Below are positions 46,801 to 61,800 of a DNA stretch of 64,000 bases, one piece after another. The notes under the pieces were generated by a model. That model saw only the letters and a program-made list of their open reading frames with translations, was not told the origin of the DNA and ran no database searches. The translations under genes were made by a program, and so were the position numbers. Each line of letters opens with the position of its first letter. The first letter of the stretch is position 1. Source of the stretch: Siphonodentalium dalli (lineage: Eukaryota; Mollusca; Scaphopoda; Gadilida; Siphonodentaliidae); assembly GCA_032622095.1 (NCBI GenBank), contig CP136061.1, forward strand, positions 192,268,369 to 192,332,368, read 5' to 3'.

Positions 46801-49800
46801 TCCCGTTAATGAGTTCATCATGTAAGTACTTGACAATCTGTTTTGCAGGCCTGGAAATCTGATAGCTATTATATTGACCATTTTAAAATTCATTCCAGGA
46901 GCAGCCAGGAGGGCTTCGTATTGTTCACTTTCACAGGGATGGTAAAATTTATTCAAATGTTAAGTTGTAGAATAAATATTATCATGAAAATGCCGCGAAC
47001 GAAAAAAGGTTGCGCTGACAGGAAAAAGGTTGTCTAGAAGTTTCGTGAAAGTCTCCCTATCACTGATTAATTAGCTTAATCATTACTCAATCAAGCGCAC
47101 CAAAACACGATATGAAATTTAAGATAATTGACACCTTGAATAATTCTGAATTTGGAAAAAGTTGTAGGTTAAATCAAAACTCATAATGACAGGAGCAATA
47201 AAGTATCATTATCATTATTGAAGCTCAGTATCTCATTGTATTTTCATTACTATTCATCATTAATATGACCAAGTTTGTGAGGGAAACATCCAGTGATTGA
47301 AGCAGTATAAACATGCATAAGCTTTTAGGTAACCTATGGAACATACCGGTAGTATAAAGACTTATCGGAACGTTCCAGGGGAATGTCAGACTACGGGTTA
47401 CCTGAGCATCAACCAGGGGAACCAAATATAGGTCATGCAAAATTTTGAAATGTGCAGATCTGGTAAGTGTCATTTGGAACATTGTTTGTATACCGGTACA
47501 ATTTTACTATATCTATAGTAGTAGTCATGTTTTAAAAATTTGATTGCAATAACTTTAAGGAATAGGCCAGCTTTTGGACCAAAATGAGAATTTTACATAG
47601 AAATAAGTATCATTCAAGTTGGTAAGTTTTCTTTAAAATTAAAAATCACTCTAAGCACAAAGCAAGTTTGATATTTTATTCAATCTTAACCTCTTTGCTG
47701 CTATATGTCCATACTATGTACGGACCTTCTTCAGCACACTAGTAGTCTGCCATTATTCAAATCTGGAACTTGGCTATTGGTGCAGCAATACAACAGTATC
47801 TCAAAGTTTCAAACAGTGTGTGATGTTCCAAAATTTTGAATGATAATAGCCTTTAAAATGAGTCAGTTTTATGGTATTCGTGATATTCCCGTTGAATTCT
47901 TCCACTGGAAATTGGCCATGACATCGGCCCAGCACTCAAAGTCATAACGTCATTAGCAGTGAAGAGGTTAATTTCCACTGTGGTGTTCAAGTAATACTTT
48001 CCCCACAACATCAGTTGCCATTTTATGTCACTTTGGTCATGGTAGTTCAATATTTCTGCGGCTGTAAACAAATATTTGTTTTATAAAATTTATCAAAGAT
48101 TCCCTACCTACCTACATACCCTAATTTAGCGGAAACAGACAATCTTTTTTTGTTGGCCTACGGTCTTAAGCTTTATATAGTTTCAAAAATCCCTATGAAA
48201 TAAAAACTGAACTTTCGATTGCTAGACTAGGAGCCAGACTACATATTCTAATCAGGCATGCCACCTTAAAATGGCATTTTTCTTGTTGACAGGCCAGACA
48301 ATGCTGTTGTTGGTGATGTGCTAGTTTTGACAAAGCCACTAGGAACACAAGTTGCAGTTAATGCTTATCAGTGGTTAGACCAGCCAGATCGATGGAACAG
48401 AATCAAGTTGGTCGTCACAGATGATGATGTGAAGAAGGCGTACCAGAGGGCAATGTTCAGCATGTCTCGATTAAATAGAACGGGTAGGAACAGAAACTTT
48501 TAAAATGATTAACAATTAATACTAATGATAATTATTATTGTCCCCTGACATTCCTAGAGGACTAGAGTCGTGACGTGTGTCCGGAACTTTGTCCCGAGTC
48601 TGCATTCTGTCATTTTCTGGTAATTTTTTTTTAAACATGGCACATATATCAAACATCATGGAGACCTGTGATTTTGAGTTTGGTCGGACCAATTTTGGCA
48701 GAGTTATTGCCCATTTTCAACATAGAATTGTACATCCTGGGACGAATATTTTGTCTGAGCCTGTATTCCGTCATTTTCCAGTCACTTTTAAAAAACTTGG
48801 CTCAGATGTTAACCAGCATGTGAAACTGCGCACCTGCATATTGGTGGAGTTATTGCTATTTTTCGACATAGAAATGTTTTATGTTCTTTATTTTAGAGTT
48901 ATTGACCCTTTCTCGACACACTGAAGATGTGCAACATATTTAGTGAATATGCTCTTAGTATCATATTGGTGTAATCAAGTCCTCCTACAGTTTGTAGTAT
49001 AGGGATCTGAGACCCATAAATCCTTCAAACTTGCCACCTTCGTTGGGGGACATTTGGGTCAACAACCTTTTATTTATTATTACATTCCTGGGACAGTAAA
49101 AGCGGCTATTCATAGAACAGAAATCTCACGAAAACATATGGATCATACCATGAGGAAGAACTCATATCTTGTTGGCAGCGTCCATCAATGCAAGCCTCAT
49201 TTCAACTAAGATTTCACTGCAAATTACTCTCAGCTGCATCAGAAATAGACCACTTTATTGTGCCATTATAGACAAATAATATAACCAATCTTCAGTTTTA
49301 TCTGTATTTTATTCACAAAAAGCTTTTTGGAGTCGAAAAATCTGGCTTTATAAAACATGTTGTAATTGTGGCCCAGAAGAGATATGTACACTATCTTTAA
49401 TTCACCAGAGTATAATGTTTGTTCAAATTTCTAATTGATTTCAGCCGCTCGACTGATGCATAAGTACAATGCCCACGGTGCTACAGACATCACCGGATTT
49501 GGTCTCCTGGGTCATGCAATTAATCTTTCCAAAATACAGAAGAATGAAGTGGGATTCGTGATACATAATCTGCCAGTCATTGCCAAGATGGCTGCAGTCA
49601 GCAAGGCTTGTGGTAACATGTTCGGGCTGCTTCAAGGAAACTCGGCTGAAACCTCAGGTAGATTGAGTAATTTGCATTAGGCCACACAAAATAGTGTTAT
49701 GTTTCTCAAAAAAATTATTTTCAAAAGCAGCAGAAGGGCAGGTTTCTATTTTTGTATTAAATCCAACTTCCATATTGTTGTAATGTTTGAATTTTCAAAT

Positions 49801-52800
49801 AGGTTTATTGACTAAAAATAAAACCCACACATTTGATCTTGATCCAAGAATTGATGTTTTATATACCGTAGGGTGTAACTTACAAAGAGGACCTTCCCTT
49901 TAGGCAAATTAGTTGCCTGATTATTCTTGTGGGGGGCACCGTTTATAAATGAAAATGGCGAAAGTTACAGCAGAGTCACATGACTGTATTTTCCGGCAAG
50001 TATCCCCTGTTTTACTAACCGGTAAAGCCATGGGCGGAGCTTAAAATAATTCCGACAAAGGCGCAACGATTGATAATTTACATATGAAATATTGCAATAT
50101 CTCTGAAATTGCCTTTATACGATAAAAAATAGTGATCATTAAATAAAAACTGTTTGAATGTCCTGTTTATGAACAGGATTTGCTCGAATATTAGATTATA
50201 TAAGGAATAATGATGACTAAAGTGCACTTTGAAACGATAAAAGTGGAGTGAAATGAGATAATTTGGCTGAAATGCAATGAGCGGAATATAGTGCACAACA
50301 AAATTGAGCAAGAAATAAAAGTTGTGCATTCTAGCTTCTTCGTTTTATGGTACACATTCGGAAGCTAATTTATGCCACTGGAATATTGTCACACTGTTTG
50401 CGTTTAGAGGAGTACAATTAAAAACCAATGGTGTGTGATTAAAAAACTGTTGGTTAAAACATTATAATGGTTTATATTTGTCATTTTCTTCCTCTACCGT
50501 TTCCTCCCACAAAGCCTTGTGTGGAGAAGAGCACGACTGCCAGTAAATTAAACTAAAACCACAATAGTGACAATACCACGACACATACCAATTAACAGAG
50601 GGTTCGATCACAAGCCGTAGCTATATAGTCCTGCGCTATAATATTTTAAAGTGATATGAAACACTCCGGCAGGGTGATAAGATAGAAATAGAGAATAATC
50701 TTGCTCAAAGTAGTTATTTTTATGAATATTAATCAAAATTTACAACACACATACCGTCAGTCTTATATATTTATTAAATGCAATGAGTATGATGGTGAAA
50801 TCATTTGCGTTAGTTTATCGATGATTGTTGCGTCCCGAATCGAGATGTAAATATTTACAATTGAGCGTAGTTCAGACAGCGTATTCCATGGCGTTATATG
50901 GTCGATTTCTTTGAGATTTTGGGCGATGTTAGTAGAATGCTACATTCTCCCAGTTGGCATAGCGCCCGAGTACTAATTTATCAGTTCCACTCACCCGAAC
51001 AAGTCCATAATATGTCTTTAACAATTTAGAAGGAATTGAGGCACTTCTGTTCACTTGAAAAGTTTGATTTCTCTCGGCAGGCCTCTGGCGAAAATCTTCC
51101 AGTAAAGATATCCCATAAACAAAAGAATTAACTCTAATACACAACACACTGTCGAAACTACAACAATTATTAGGCACTGGCATAATGGTATTTTTGTTCT
51201 AAATTGTAGGCTAGCTTTACTTGGCCATGCATTGTTTTCAATTTTGTGATTGTTTTTCCTTTGTTTTATTTGTTTACCTTTTGATGGCAGATATCAACTT
51301 TCAAGAGACGAAGGTTTTACTCTTTGCATGACTAAATTCTTTGGCACGGCCTACAGTTTTAATTGGTGTCGGCTTAGAAACAAATCCAATGATCGCCTCT
51401 TATAAAGAGCATCCATGCTTCCATGATCAGTTTTGAGGTATCACCCTGGTACCATGGGTAATTTTGTATGTGGTATTGTTACATAATGTGTGATGTGTAT
51501 GGGCATTTGAATATACGAATGATTGAGAATATGGAAATAACTTGCACAAAAAAAACCACCTAATTTTATAGTTAAAGGTACTCAATCCGAACAGAGGGTC
51601 CCCATCTCAACAGATTCCAACAACAACAATCCGATCAGAGGGTCCTATATTACTATTTCTTTGGCTTTGGGGGTAAAAAATATTTGATTCGAGTCGAGGA
51701 ACCCATCAAACAAAGCCCAGAGTTATTAGATATTGATTTTTGAAATTTGTTAATTTCTCGAGATGAGTACTAATAATTGCAGTCAATTTCGAAACCTGCT
51801 CGAGATGTGTACACCAAAACAATATTCAAACAGACAAGGATGGATAACTCTAAAATCAAGTGGTAATAATAACGCAATTTTGACTGCGTTCTGGGCCAGA
51901 AAGTATTCCCGATAATGAAAAATAATAGATTTCTAAAATCGATATCTAACAAATCTGAGCTTTGATGGGTGACTTCCTCGACTCGAATCAAATATTTTTG
52001 ACCCCCGAAGCCATTGAAATAGTAATTAAGAGGAGTTTTATCGGATTGAGTACCTTTAACATTATTCTGCCTGTTAGGGCACTTCTTATGACAAAGTTGA
52101 TGCGATTGCCTTACCACTCACTTTGGGTACCATTTTATAGTGCAAACAATTTTCGCCAATTGACACTGATTAATAGTCAATGAGTGATGACATTTCACAG
52201 AGTAATCGGCCCCGTCCGTGTGTCTGTCCATCCGTCTGTTCGGAGTTATAACTCCAGTAATGATCATCCGATTTGATTGAAACTTGGTTTGTAGGTGTCT
52301 CAACCAAGAACACAGGTGATCTGAAATTCTGGGTTTGATCCGATGTTCTTTTATGGAGTTACTTCCCTTTTTTCAACTTTTTTTTTACTTAGAAAATTTC
52401 TCACTTTTTTCGGTTTCCGGATGATATCTCAAGTTTGGATCCTTTAATTGCAAATACCGTTTTTATGTGGATCAGTCATCAAAATACAGGTCAAGTTCGA
52501 ATTTGATTTTGATCCGATGATTTTTCTCAGAGTTATGGGCTTTTCTTGTTTTTTCTTTGATTTCCGGATGATAACTCAAGTTTGGATTGTTTAATTGGAA
52601 ATTCATTTTTTTTTGTGGGTCGTTCATATCAAAATACAGGTCAAGTTCGAATTTGAGTTTGATCCAATATAAAAAATGAATTTCCCAAGGCCCTTAGACT
52701 TTGAAAAACATTTTTTTTTATTTTCTGTATGAGGGTACCTTCATGGTGTAATCAACTCCTCCTACAGTTTTGATGGTAGATATTTGAAACTTCAGAGTAT

Positions 52801-55800
52801 TGTTACCCGCATGTTGGAGATGTGCAACATGTATATAGATGACGGGAAAATTCTTTCTTTACGGAATTATTAACCCTTTCGACTTTTCAACATTTTTTTT
52901 AATTTCTTTAACAAAGCGGCGTCGACTTGCCACGTTTTCGGGAGACACTGTGGTCGGCTGACCTTTTTAGCTCACCTGAGACAAAGTCTCCGGTGGAGCT
53001 ATAGTCATCACTCGTCGTCCGTCGTCCGTCTGTCTGTCTGTCCGTCTGTCCGTCCGTCAACTTTTTAAAAAACATCTTCTCCTCTTAAACCATCATACCG
53101 AATTGGTTCATATTTGGTGTGTATGTTCCCTAGGTGACTCTCATTCAGATTTGTTCAAATGAGGTCACTGGGTCAAATAGTTGCGAAACAAGGGCCATAA
53201 CTCTATTCCTCCATAGTAATTCTTACAACAACTTCTTGTCCATAACCATTGGGCCAATTTAGCTAATATTTGGTATGGAGAGTCCTTGGGTGACTGGTGT
53301 TCAGATTTGTTCAAATGAGGTCACCCGGTCAATTAGTTGAGAAACCAGGGCCATAACTCATAGTGATTCTTACAATGACTTCTTCTAAAAAAATATTTGG
53401 CCGATTTAGCTTATATTTGGTACAGAGATACCTTGGGTGACTGGGGTTCAGATTTGTTCAAATGGGGTCACTGGGTCAAATAGGGGCAGAGCCAGGGACA
53501 TAACTTTAAAAACAAAAAATTTAATTTTTGCATTTTGACCTTTAATTTTTGTTTAGGACACATCACAGCCTCATATTTCTTACCTAGATTTTTCTTAGCA
53601 TGTTCTTCATCTGTATGGATTTTGGTATTGTTTATTTAACCCCTTCCACTCTTGTTTTGATATAGAATTCATCCAAGACAGGATTACTCAAACATTTTTC
53701 ATCTGATCAACACCAAATTTGGTATATGAATTTTTGACACTTATATACAGATCAAGTTAAAATATGGGTTTGATCCGATATATTTTAACAGAGTTATGGC
53801 CCTTTATAATTCACACCCCTTTGCTATGCACTATTCATTTTTAAGAGGACACTCGAGCCTGTATTATTGAAAAAGCCAATTTATCATAGTGTGGTCACCC
53901 GATCCTCTTGCTGAATACTGCTTGCTTCAGACCAGTTTATCATCTGTCATTACAAGACATGACATTAGCTAAACAACTACCAGAGTCTACAAGGAATAGT
54001 CCATTGTTCATTTCTCCAAGCCTGGACATAGTGTGTCTGACATTTGCAGAATGAAGTCCCCAGATGGTGAATTTAGTGTTGCTACCCCATACAACAGGCT
54101 AGCATCACCAAATACACCTCAATTACCTTATTCTGCTTAGGCCTCATCTTCTGGGACAATTTTTTTTAAAACTTTTTTTAAAATTTGAAAAAAAGTGACA
54201 CCATTATATATAACATCTGCAGAGTTATGAAACTTTACTCTTTAATGAAATTATGGAAACATTCCACCCTCCCCCACCCACCCCCTCCCATATGGCCCAG
54301 GTCCAACCCTGCCATCAACCAACATCCCTTCCAAGCCATATCACCTCTCAATTTAATACCCCTTCTCACCACAGAGGCATATATATCTGTAAAGGTACAG
54401 GTCATTAATTATATAAACTGGCCAGATGACATGTATTATTCTAATCTAAACATATCTGTAGCAATTTAATGACTGACATTCAATGATACTGTGAATGGCT
54501 TTGATTTCTTCAAGTCTGGAAATAGTGTGTCTGACATTTACATAGTGAGGTCCCCAGATGGTGAATTTAGTGTTGCTATTCCATACAGCATGCTAGCATC
54601 ACCAAATACACCTGCCAGGGACCTAATTCTGCTTAGTCCTCATCTTCTTGGAAGTATCCTAAGTATCAAATTGACAGTTTGATTTAGTCACTTTTTCCAC
54701 CTGTTCAGTTTCAATGTCCCCCTAATTTGCAGAAGATAAAATGCATAATTGAGGTGCTCAATGGGTGTGTATCACCAACTTCAACTGTAGGACTTCAATC
54801 TGTTCCTTGGTTTTATTGGCCATTGAGGCCTAATCAGATTGAGGATGAATTTGGTGATGCTAGCCTGCCTTACAGAATATTGTCATTAAATCCACATTTT
54901 TGGGACCTAATTCTGCAAATGTCAGACATACTAAATTCAGGTTTGGCCATTTCATATTATTGTTTTAATCACCACTTATCCAGATGAAATCATACGACTA
55001 ATATTCAAAGAAAAATGGGGGGGGGGGGGGGTATATATTGGATTAAATTTGTCTTCTATCTGGCATTTGCAGAATGAGGTCCCCAGAGGGTGAATTTAGT
55101 TATGCTACCCTGCACAGCAGTCTAGCATCACCAAATACACTAGCCAGGGTCCTCATTCTGCTTAGGCCTCATCTTCTGGGAAGTATATAGGCACTTAAAT
55201 TGACATTTTTACTTACTTTAGCCCTTCTGTTTAGTTTCTATATCCCCTAATTTGTGAATATAAAATGCATAATTGAGGTGCCCAATGGGTGCACATCACC
55301 AACTTTAACTGGAGAACTTCAATCTAATGCTATGTCTCCCATAGCAGTTGAGGCATACACAGAATGAGGTCCCCAGAGGGTGAATTTGGTGATGCTAGCC
55401 CGCATTGCAGGATTGTGTCATTAAATTCACCCTTTGGGGACCTCATTCTGCAAATGTCAGACACTATGTTCAGGCTTGTCTGTTCGAATATTATGTTCTT
55501 AACCACCAGTATCCAGTTGAACTCATTATACCCTGATTTTGCAAAGAAAACTTGGGGGGTATATTGGATTGAATTTGTCAGTCTCTATGTCAGACTGTTC
55601 TCCCATCCATCCATCTGTCATTATGTCTCTATCCGTCCATCAATTGTTTTCTTCTCCAGATACATATTAAAGACCAAATGGGTTTATATATTTAGGTGTG
55701 GATGTTCCCCAGGTGACTCACATTCAGATTTGTTCAAATGAGTTCATCAGGTCAAATATGTGAGAAGTCAGGGCCATAACTCTTTCCTTCCATAGTAATT

Positions 55801-58800
55801 CTTAAAACAATTTCTTCTCAAGAACCATCTGGACTATTTAGATTATGTTTGGTATGGATGGTCCTTCGGTGACTGGGTTTAGATTTTTTCAGATTTGGGG
55901 TCATTTTAGGAAAATCAGTTCAGTTCAACTCTTAAAATCTAATGTCTGAAATTACCAAATGAATGGATCTCATAGATAGGGATTCACGTTTGTTCAAATA
56001 GGGGCGGAGATAAGAGATTTAATTATCAAACAGCCACCCTACCTGTGCTCCGGCGGAGCTATAGTCATCACTCCTCGTCCGTCTATCGTCTGTCCGTCCA
56101 TCCGTCCGACAACAATTATTTGAACATCTTCTCCTCTGGAACCATAATACCAAATGGGTTCATATTTGGTGTGGATGTTCCCTAGGTGATTCTCATTCAG
56201 ATTTGTTCAAATGCGGTCACTGGGTCAAATAGTTGCGAAGCCAGGGCCATAACTCTTTCCCACCATAGTAATTCTTTTAAACATCTTCAGAACAATAAGA
56301 CCGAATGGTTTCATATTTGGTGTGAATGTTCCCTAGGTGACTCACATTCAGATTTGTTCAAATGAGTTTACTTGAAATAGTTGCGAAGCCAGGGCCATAA
56401 CTCTTTCCCTCCATAGTATTCTTAAAGTGACTTCTTCTCAAATACCATCAGGCTATATGGGTTCATATTTGGTATGAAGGATCCTTGGGTGACTGGGGTT
56501 CAGATTTGTTCAAATCAGGTCACTGGGTCAAATGTGGGCGGGGCCAGGGACATAACTCCAAATTTTTTGTTTTAGATTTAACTCTTTAGATATCTACCTC
56601 TTTTAAAGTGTCTTGTATTCATATAGATTTTGTCTGCTATACGAGAATGACTTCCGAATATAACCACACTATCTTGATTAATTACATAACACATCACATA
56701 CAGACCTTCTCAAAAGTAATGGCCCTCCCGACCACGTTACGACCGCGTTTGAGTAATGTTTTGACCGCGTTGATCCAACGCGGTCGTAACGTTACTCCAA
56801 CGCGGTCATGATTTTTTCTCAACGCGGTCGAGGAAACTGTCAACGCAACATAACGCGGTCGACATGACCACCAACGCAACAAACGCGGTCGAGATAACCG
56901 TCAACGCAACAAAACGAGGTCGGGAGAATAGCTTATCAACTGTAATAATAATTATTGAATAACATTGTAAACAAGAACTTTGAGACATGAACTCATTTTA
57001 TTAAAAAAACATTAAATTGAAAAGAGAAAATGAATGACGGCCACCAATTTTAGTTTCATACAATTTTCTGATAGGAAACAGAACGAAGTGTTGTAATCAA
57101 TCGAGACGGTGACCGTGTGTTTGGCTTGGGTGATGCATGATTTATTGGTGATGTTTTACATTTACATTTAGAATTTTTCTGGAGAAAAAAATAATAAATA
57201 AATGCAGATCACATCGATCGCGCTGCACGAATTAATAGAGATGCAATTGAGATTTCTAACAAACAAAAAACTTTGAGTTCACATCGCAATGTACATGTAC
57301 ATGTACGTGTATTCTTTGAATATTTAATATTCAGCATCACCTCCTAATAAAGGTCAATAACCTGTATGCCAAGGGTCCGATGTCATTTGAAATCTTCGTG
57401 AGGGTACGATAAAACACACATCTACATTTACACGCACGTTCGTAATTGACACATGGATATACATGTACAGTGATGCAAATAATTTAGAATATTAATTATC
57501 CATGTGTTGTGAAATACATGTAAAACAAACAGCGCTCAGATATTGGTTACCAGTGATTTGTCACTTTAACCAACAGACCGCGGATCAAAAGCATGGCGCG
57601 AATGATTGACAGCGGTGTCAATAGACGCAAATACAATACGGGGCGTGTCTTCGGTAAAGTTGAAAGTGATACCATGTGACTCAAACGGAATTCTCGATTG
57701 AAAACGTGCTGTCATAACTTCGTCGGTTTTGATTGGCTAGTGACCACTCGATGAAGTCTTGTTCAGGTGTTACTTAATTCATTGATGATGAAATAACGAA
57801 ATCATTCGTATTCAATGGTGCTTCGAAGAGACCAACAATGTATAATCCGCTATTGTGTAGGCAAGCATATGATAAATTTTAACTTTCTTTTTACCGTAGG
57901 ATATATAAGTTGAATAATTTTGTTAAATTCAGTTTTTTTTAAATCACTGCAATTCAATTATTTATTTGTCTTCATCAAATATTTGAAAACAATGTACAAT
58001 GTACATTTGAAGATCCAAGCGCCGTCCGACGAAGTAGATACCAAATTAGACAAAATTGTTTTTTTCTAGTTTTCCGGGTTATAAAAGAAAACTTTAATAT
58101 AGTCGCCATCAATTATTATGTCACAGAAATCGCAAAAAAAAAAACACACAAATGTCCACCGTTTTATTATCGATCTATATTTACATATATACGTTTGTGG
58201 TTTTACATTGAAAACGAGTACAAACTATCATAATTTAAACGCTCTTTATTACATACCACATTTCGGTGTAAACATGGACGCTCTTTATTAGAAGCGATAA
58301 TTTGAATTTTTTTGCAAGACTGACAACAAGTGAGTTAAATGTATTCTCTTGAAAGCCGATATCTAGTCATCAAAACCTCATATAATAAAAAGTTCTTTTG
58401 CACATATATTTAACACAGTATTCTCCGAAATTCGTTATCATTTCTACTGACAAGTACATCGTAAAATATTAACAATTCAAATCACAAGTCTACAGTCGAC
58501 ACATAATGGCTTACCCATTTGATTTCAAACGCCGATGCCGGACAAAATATATACGGTAATTTAATGTCCCGCTAAAAAAAAAAACACACACCACCACCAG
58601 ATAATTTTCTGTAACTCCACCCATATTTGAAAATCGATTGATATGTGTACATGCATTATGTAAAAATCGGCATGACCGCCAACACAACAAACGCGGCCAA
58701 GTTAACTTAACCGTCAACGCAACAAACGCAGTCGAGATAACCGTCAACGAAATGGAATGTTTCCAAAATAATACAATGTTGTTTGCGTGACGAGAGTAAT

Positions 58801-61800
58801 GCATTCTGATTAGTGTTAAATGTTTTACATATAGGCCCACATTTAGATTTTTCCGGGAAAAAAACTAATAAATAAATGTAGATCACGTTGATCACAACGC
58901 GGTCGAGTAAACTGTCACGCAACAAACGCAGTCGAGATAACCATCAACGAAATGGAACGTTTCCAAAATAATACAATGTTATTAACGTGATGGGAGTAAT
59001 GCATGATAGATTTGTGTTAAAATGTTTTACATATTGGCCCACATTTAGATTTTTCCAGGAAAAAATAATAAATTAATGTAAATTACGTTGATCGCGCTGC
59101 ACGAACTAGAGGTGTGACTGTCCCAATGGGACTACGGATACCCCCCTGATTTTAAAATACCAAGATGTTTCACATGTCAGTAAACATTTAGTTAAAATAA
59201 TAAAATAACAGTTCCCATTGCAGGTGTACAACCATAACCCTAATCTTAAACCTATTGACCGAAAAATGTTGGAATAAAAGCTTGGACAAAATTATGCATG
59301 TTGCGAACAAAATTCTAAGTAAAAAAAGGGGAATAACTCCACATAAAAATGTCGGACATACGTCATAATCGCAGGTGCACAGGTTCCCATAGTACTAAAT
59401 ATCAGTGCCAAGATTAAAAAACATTGACCGAAAAAATGTAGGAATAAAAGCTCGGACAAAATTATGCATGTTGCCAAAAACATTTCTAAGTCGAAAAAGG
59501 GGGATAACTCCACCCAAAAAAGTCGGACAGACGTCATAATCGCAGGTGCACAATTTCCCATGGTACTAAATATCTGTGCCACGTTTAAAAAAAATTGACC
59601 TAAAAATGTAGGAATAAAAGCTCGGACAAAAGTATACATGTTGCGAAAATTTTCTAAGTCGAAAAAGGGGGGTAACTCCACCAAAAAAGCTCCGACAGAC
59701 GTCATAATCGCAGGTGCACAGGTTCCCATGGTGATTGATGTCTGTGTCAAGTTTCAAGGAAATTGATAAAAAAAACGACTGAGAAAAACTCCGGACAAAT
59801 TTGTGTCCACGGACGGACGGACAAGCTGACTCCAGTATACCCCCCCTAACTTCGTTGCGGGGGTATAATTAATGGAAACGTAATCAAGACTGCTAACAAA
59901 CAAAACATATTGATGTCACGTCGCTATGTACATGTACATGTATGTGTGTTATTTGAATATTTAATATTCAGCGTCATATCCGATTAAATGTCGATTACCT
60001 GTACACTCATGTATAGACCAAGGGTATTGTGTCAGTTCCGATGTCGACCGAAACTGTATGAAACAATAAAGCGCGTTTATATACGCCATAAACAAACGCC
60101 ATGAAAAATTCCAGAAATGTTCACGACGCTCGTTATGTATACCACTATACACGTGCATGTACATGTAGCATTAAATAAACCAATAATCATTATAAAATAA
60201 ACACGATTTGTGATTTATGTCGAAGAATACCATGACTTGATAATTCGGGCTTTCATTAGCCTCTCGTCGGCAGTTCGTAAAATATTATCCAGATATCAGT
60301 GCCCCTTTAATACAAGGAAACCATAACTTCCCCATCGCGAACCTCTATTGGACCACGCACGCTGCTGAATGATGACATTTAGATCAAAGGAATTTCTGCA
60401 AGATATTTTTATACCATGTAGCAACTTTGTGAAGACTCCTCCTACCAGCTTGTATTCTGTATTCTGTGATTCAAACACAGAATTCTCGACTGGACACGTG
60501 CAAGCATAACTTTGTCTGTTTTGATTGGATAGCGGACATCGTGTGCCACAATGATCACTCAATGAGGCCGTGTCGCTTTCATGATGATGAAATAAACTTA
60601 CTCAACGTGGCTTCGAAGAGACGTTACATGTTTCAGTAATTGTCCGCTATTGTATTGGCAAGCATACATGTATGGTAAATATTAACTTACTTTTTACCGT
60701 ACTAGTAGTATATATAAGTTTAATAATTCAGTTAAATTCTGTTTTTCTCACCATAATTAAATCACTGCAATTCTGTTTATTTATGTGTCCTCATCAAATA
60801 TTTAAAAACAAAACATATACATTTGAAAACGTGTGTGTGACTGTGCGTTGATCCTTAGCGCAACGTGTTTAACGTAAACGCGGTCTGCGGTAAACTTCAA
60901 CGCAGTCTGCGTTAAACTTCAACGCGGTCCGTTGATTTTCAATGCGGTCGTAACGTATCACCAACACGTTATCAACGCAAAAAACGCGTTACGTTGACGT
61001 TACGACCACGTTGAGGACCGCGTTAAAAGGGCCACTTATTTTGAGAAGGTGTGTAGCGACGTTATCTATACACTATACACTATAGCACAGGTTGGAGGAA
61101 AGGATATCCACATAATACGGGTTTCATCCGTTAATTTTTACCAGATTTACGGGCCTTGTTTAACTAACTTTGTGAATCTTGTAACGGATGTTAATTATGG
61201 CATTTTGTTGTCCTCTGGCATGGTGATAACTAGTACAGGTTGCACCGTTGGTGGAAAGGATACCCACATACTAGGGTTTTTGTCCATTAATTTTTACCAG
61301 TTATGGCCCTTGTTTTACTTGAAAATTTGTGTATTGAGGATTAGCGGGTATATAGTGGAGACCTTTGTCTGTCCATCCTTCATAGTATGACCCCCAGGGT
61401 TTGTTTTGTCCGCACTTTATTCCAGAGTTATGACCCAGGGTTAAACTGAGAGAAATGCCCCACCATTACTTCATTTTTGTCCCCCGACGTTTCCGTCGGA
61501 GGACTATAGAAATGACCCTCGTCCGTCCGTCCGTGCGTCGGGTACCTTCATGGTGTAATCAACTCCTCCTACAGTTTTAAACATAGAGATTTGAAACTCT
61601 GGGATATTGTTCCTAACATGTTGGTGATCTGCAACATCTATATAGCTAATCAAAAATATCATTTTTTCCATATTTTTGGGGGGTTTTCGACTTAGAAAAT
61701 TTGGAACATTTTTGCCTTTTGGATGAGATTGGGTACCTTCATGGTGTAATCAACTCCTCCTACAGTTTTAAATGTAGAGATTTGAAACTCTGGGATATTG

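Larger units (their letters stand above)
46822..48292 (+). other. SPS intron 5
   Basis: It contains a TTAA MITE (47690-47967) and a dispersed repeat (47986-48166). The rest is AT-rich with no recognised feature. Confidence 0.75.

Noticed and set aside
59292-59750. 152-codon minus-strand frame with repeated FDLE..FFG phrases
   Set aside because: It is a translation of Helitron-like core repeats.
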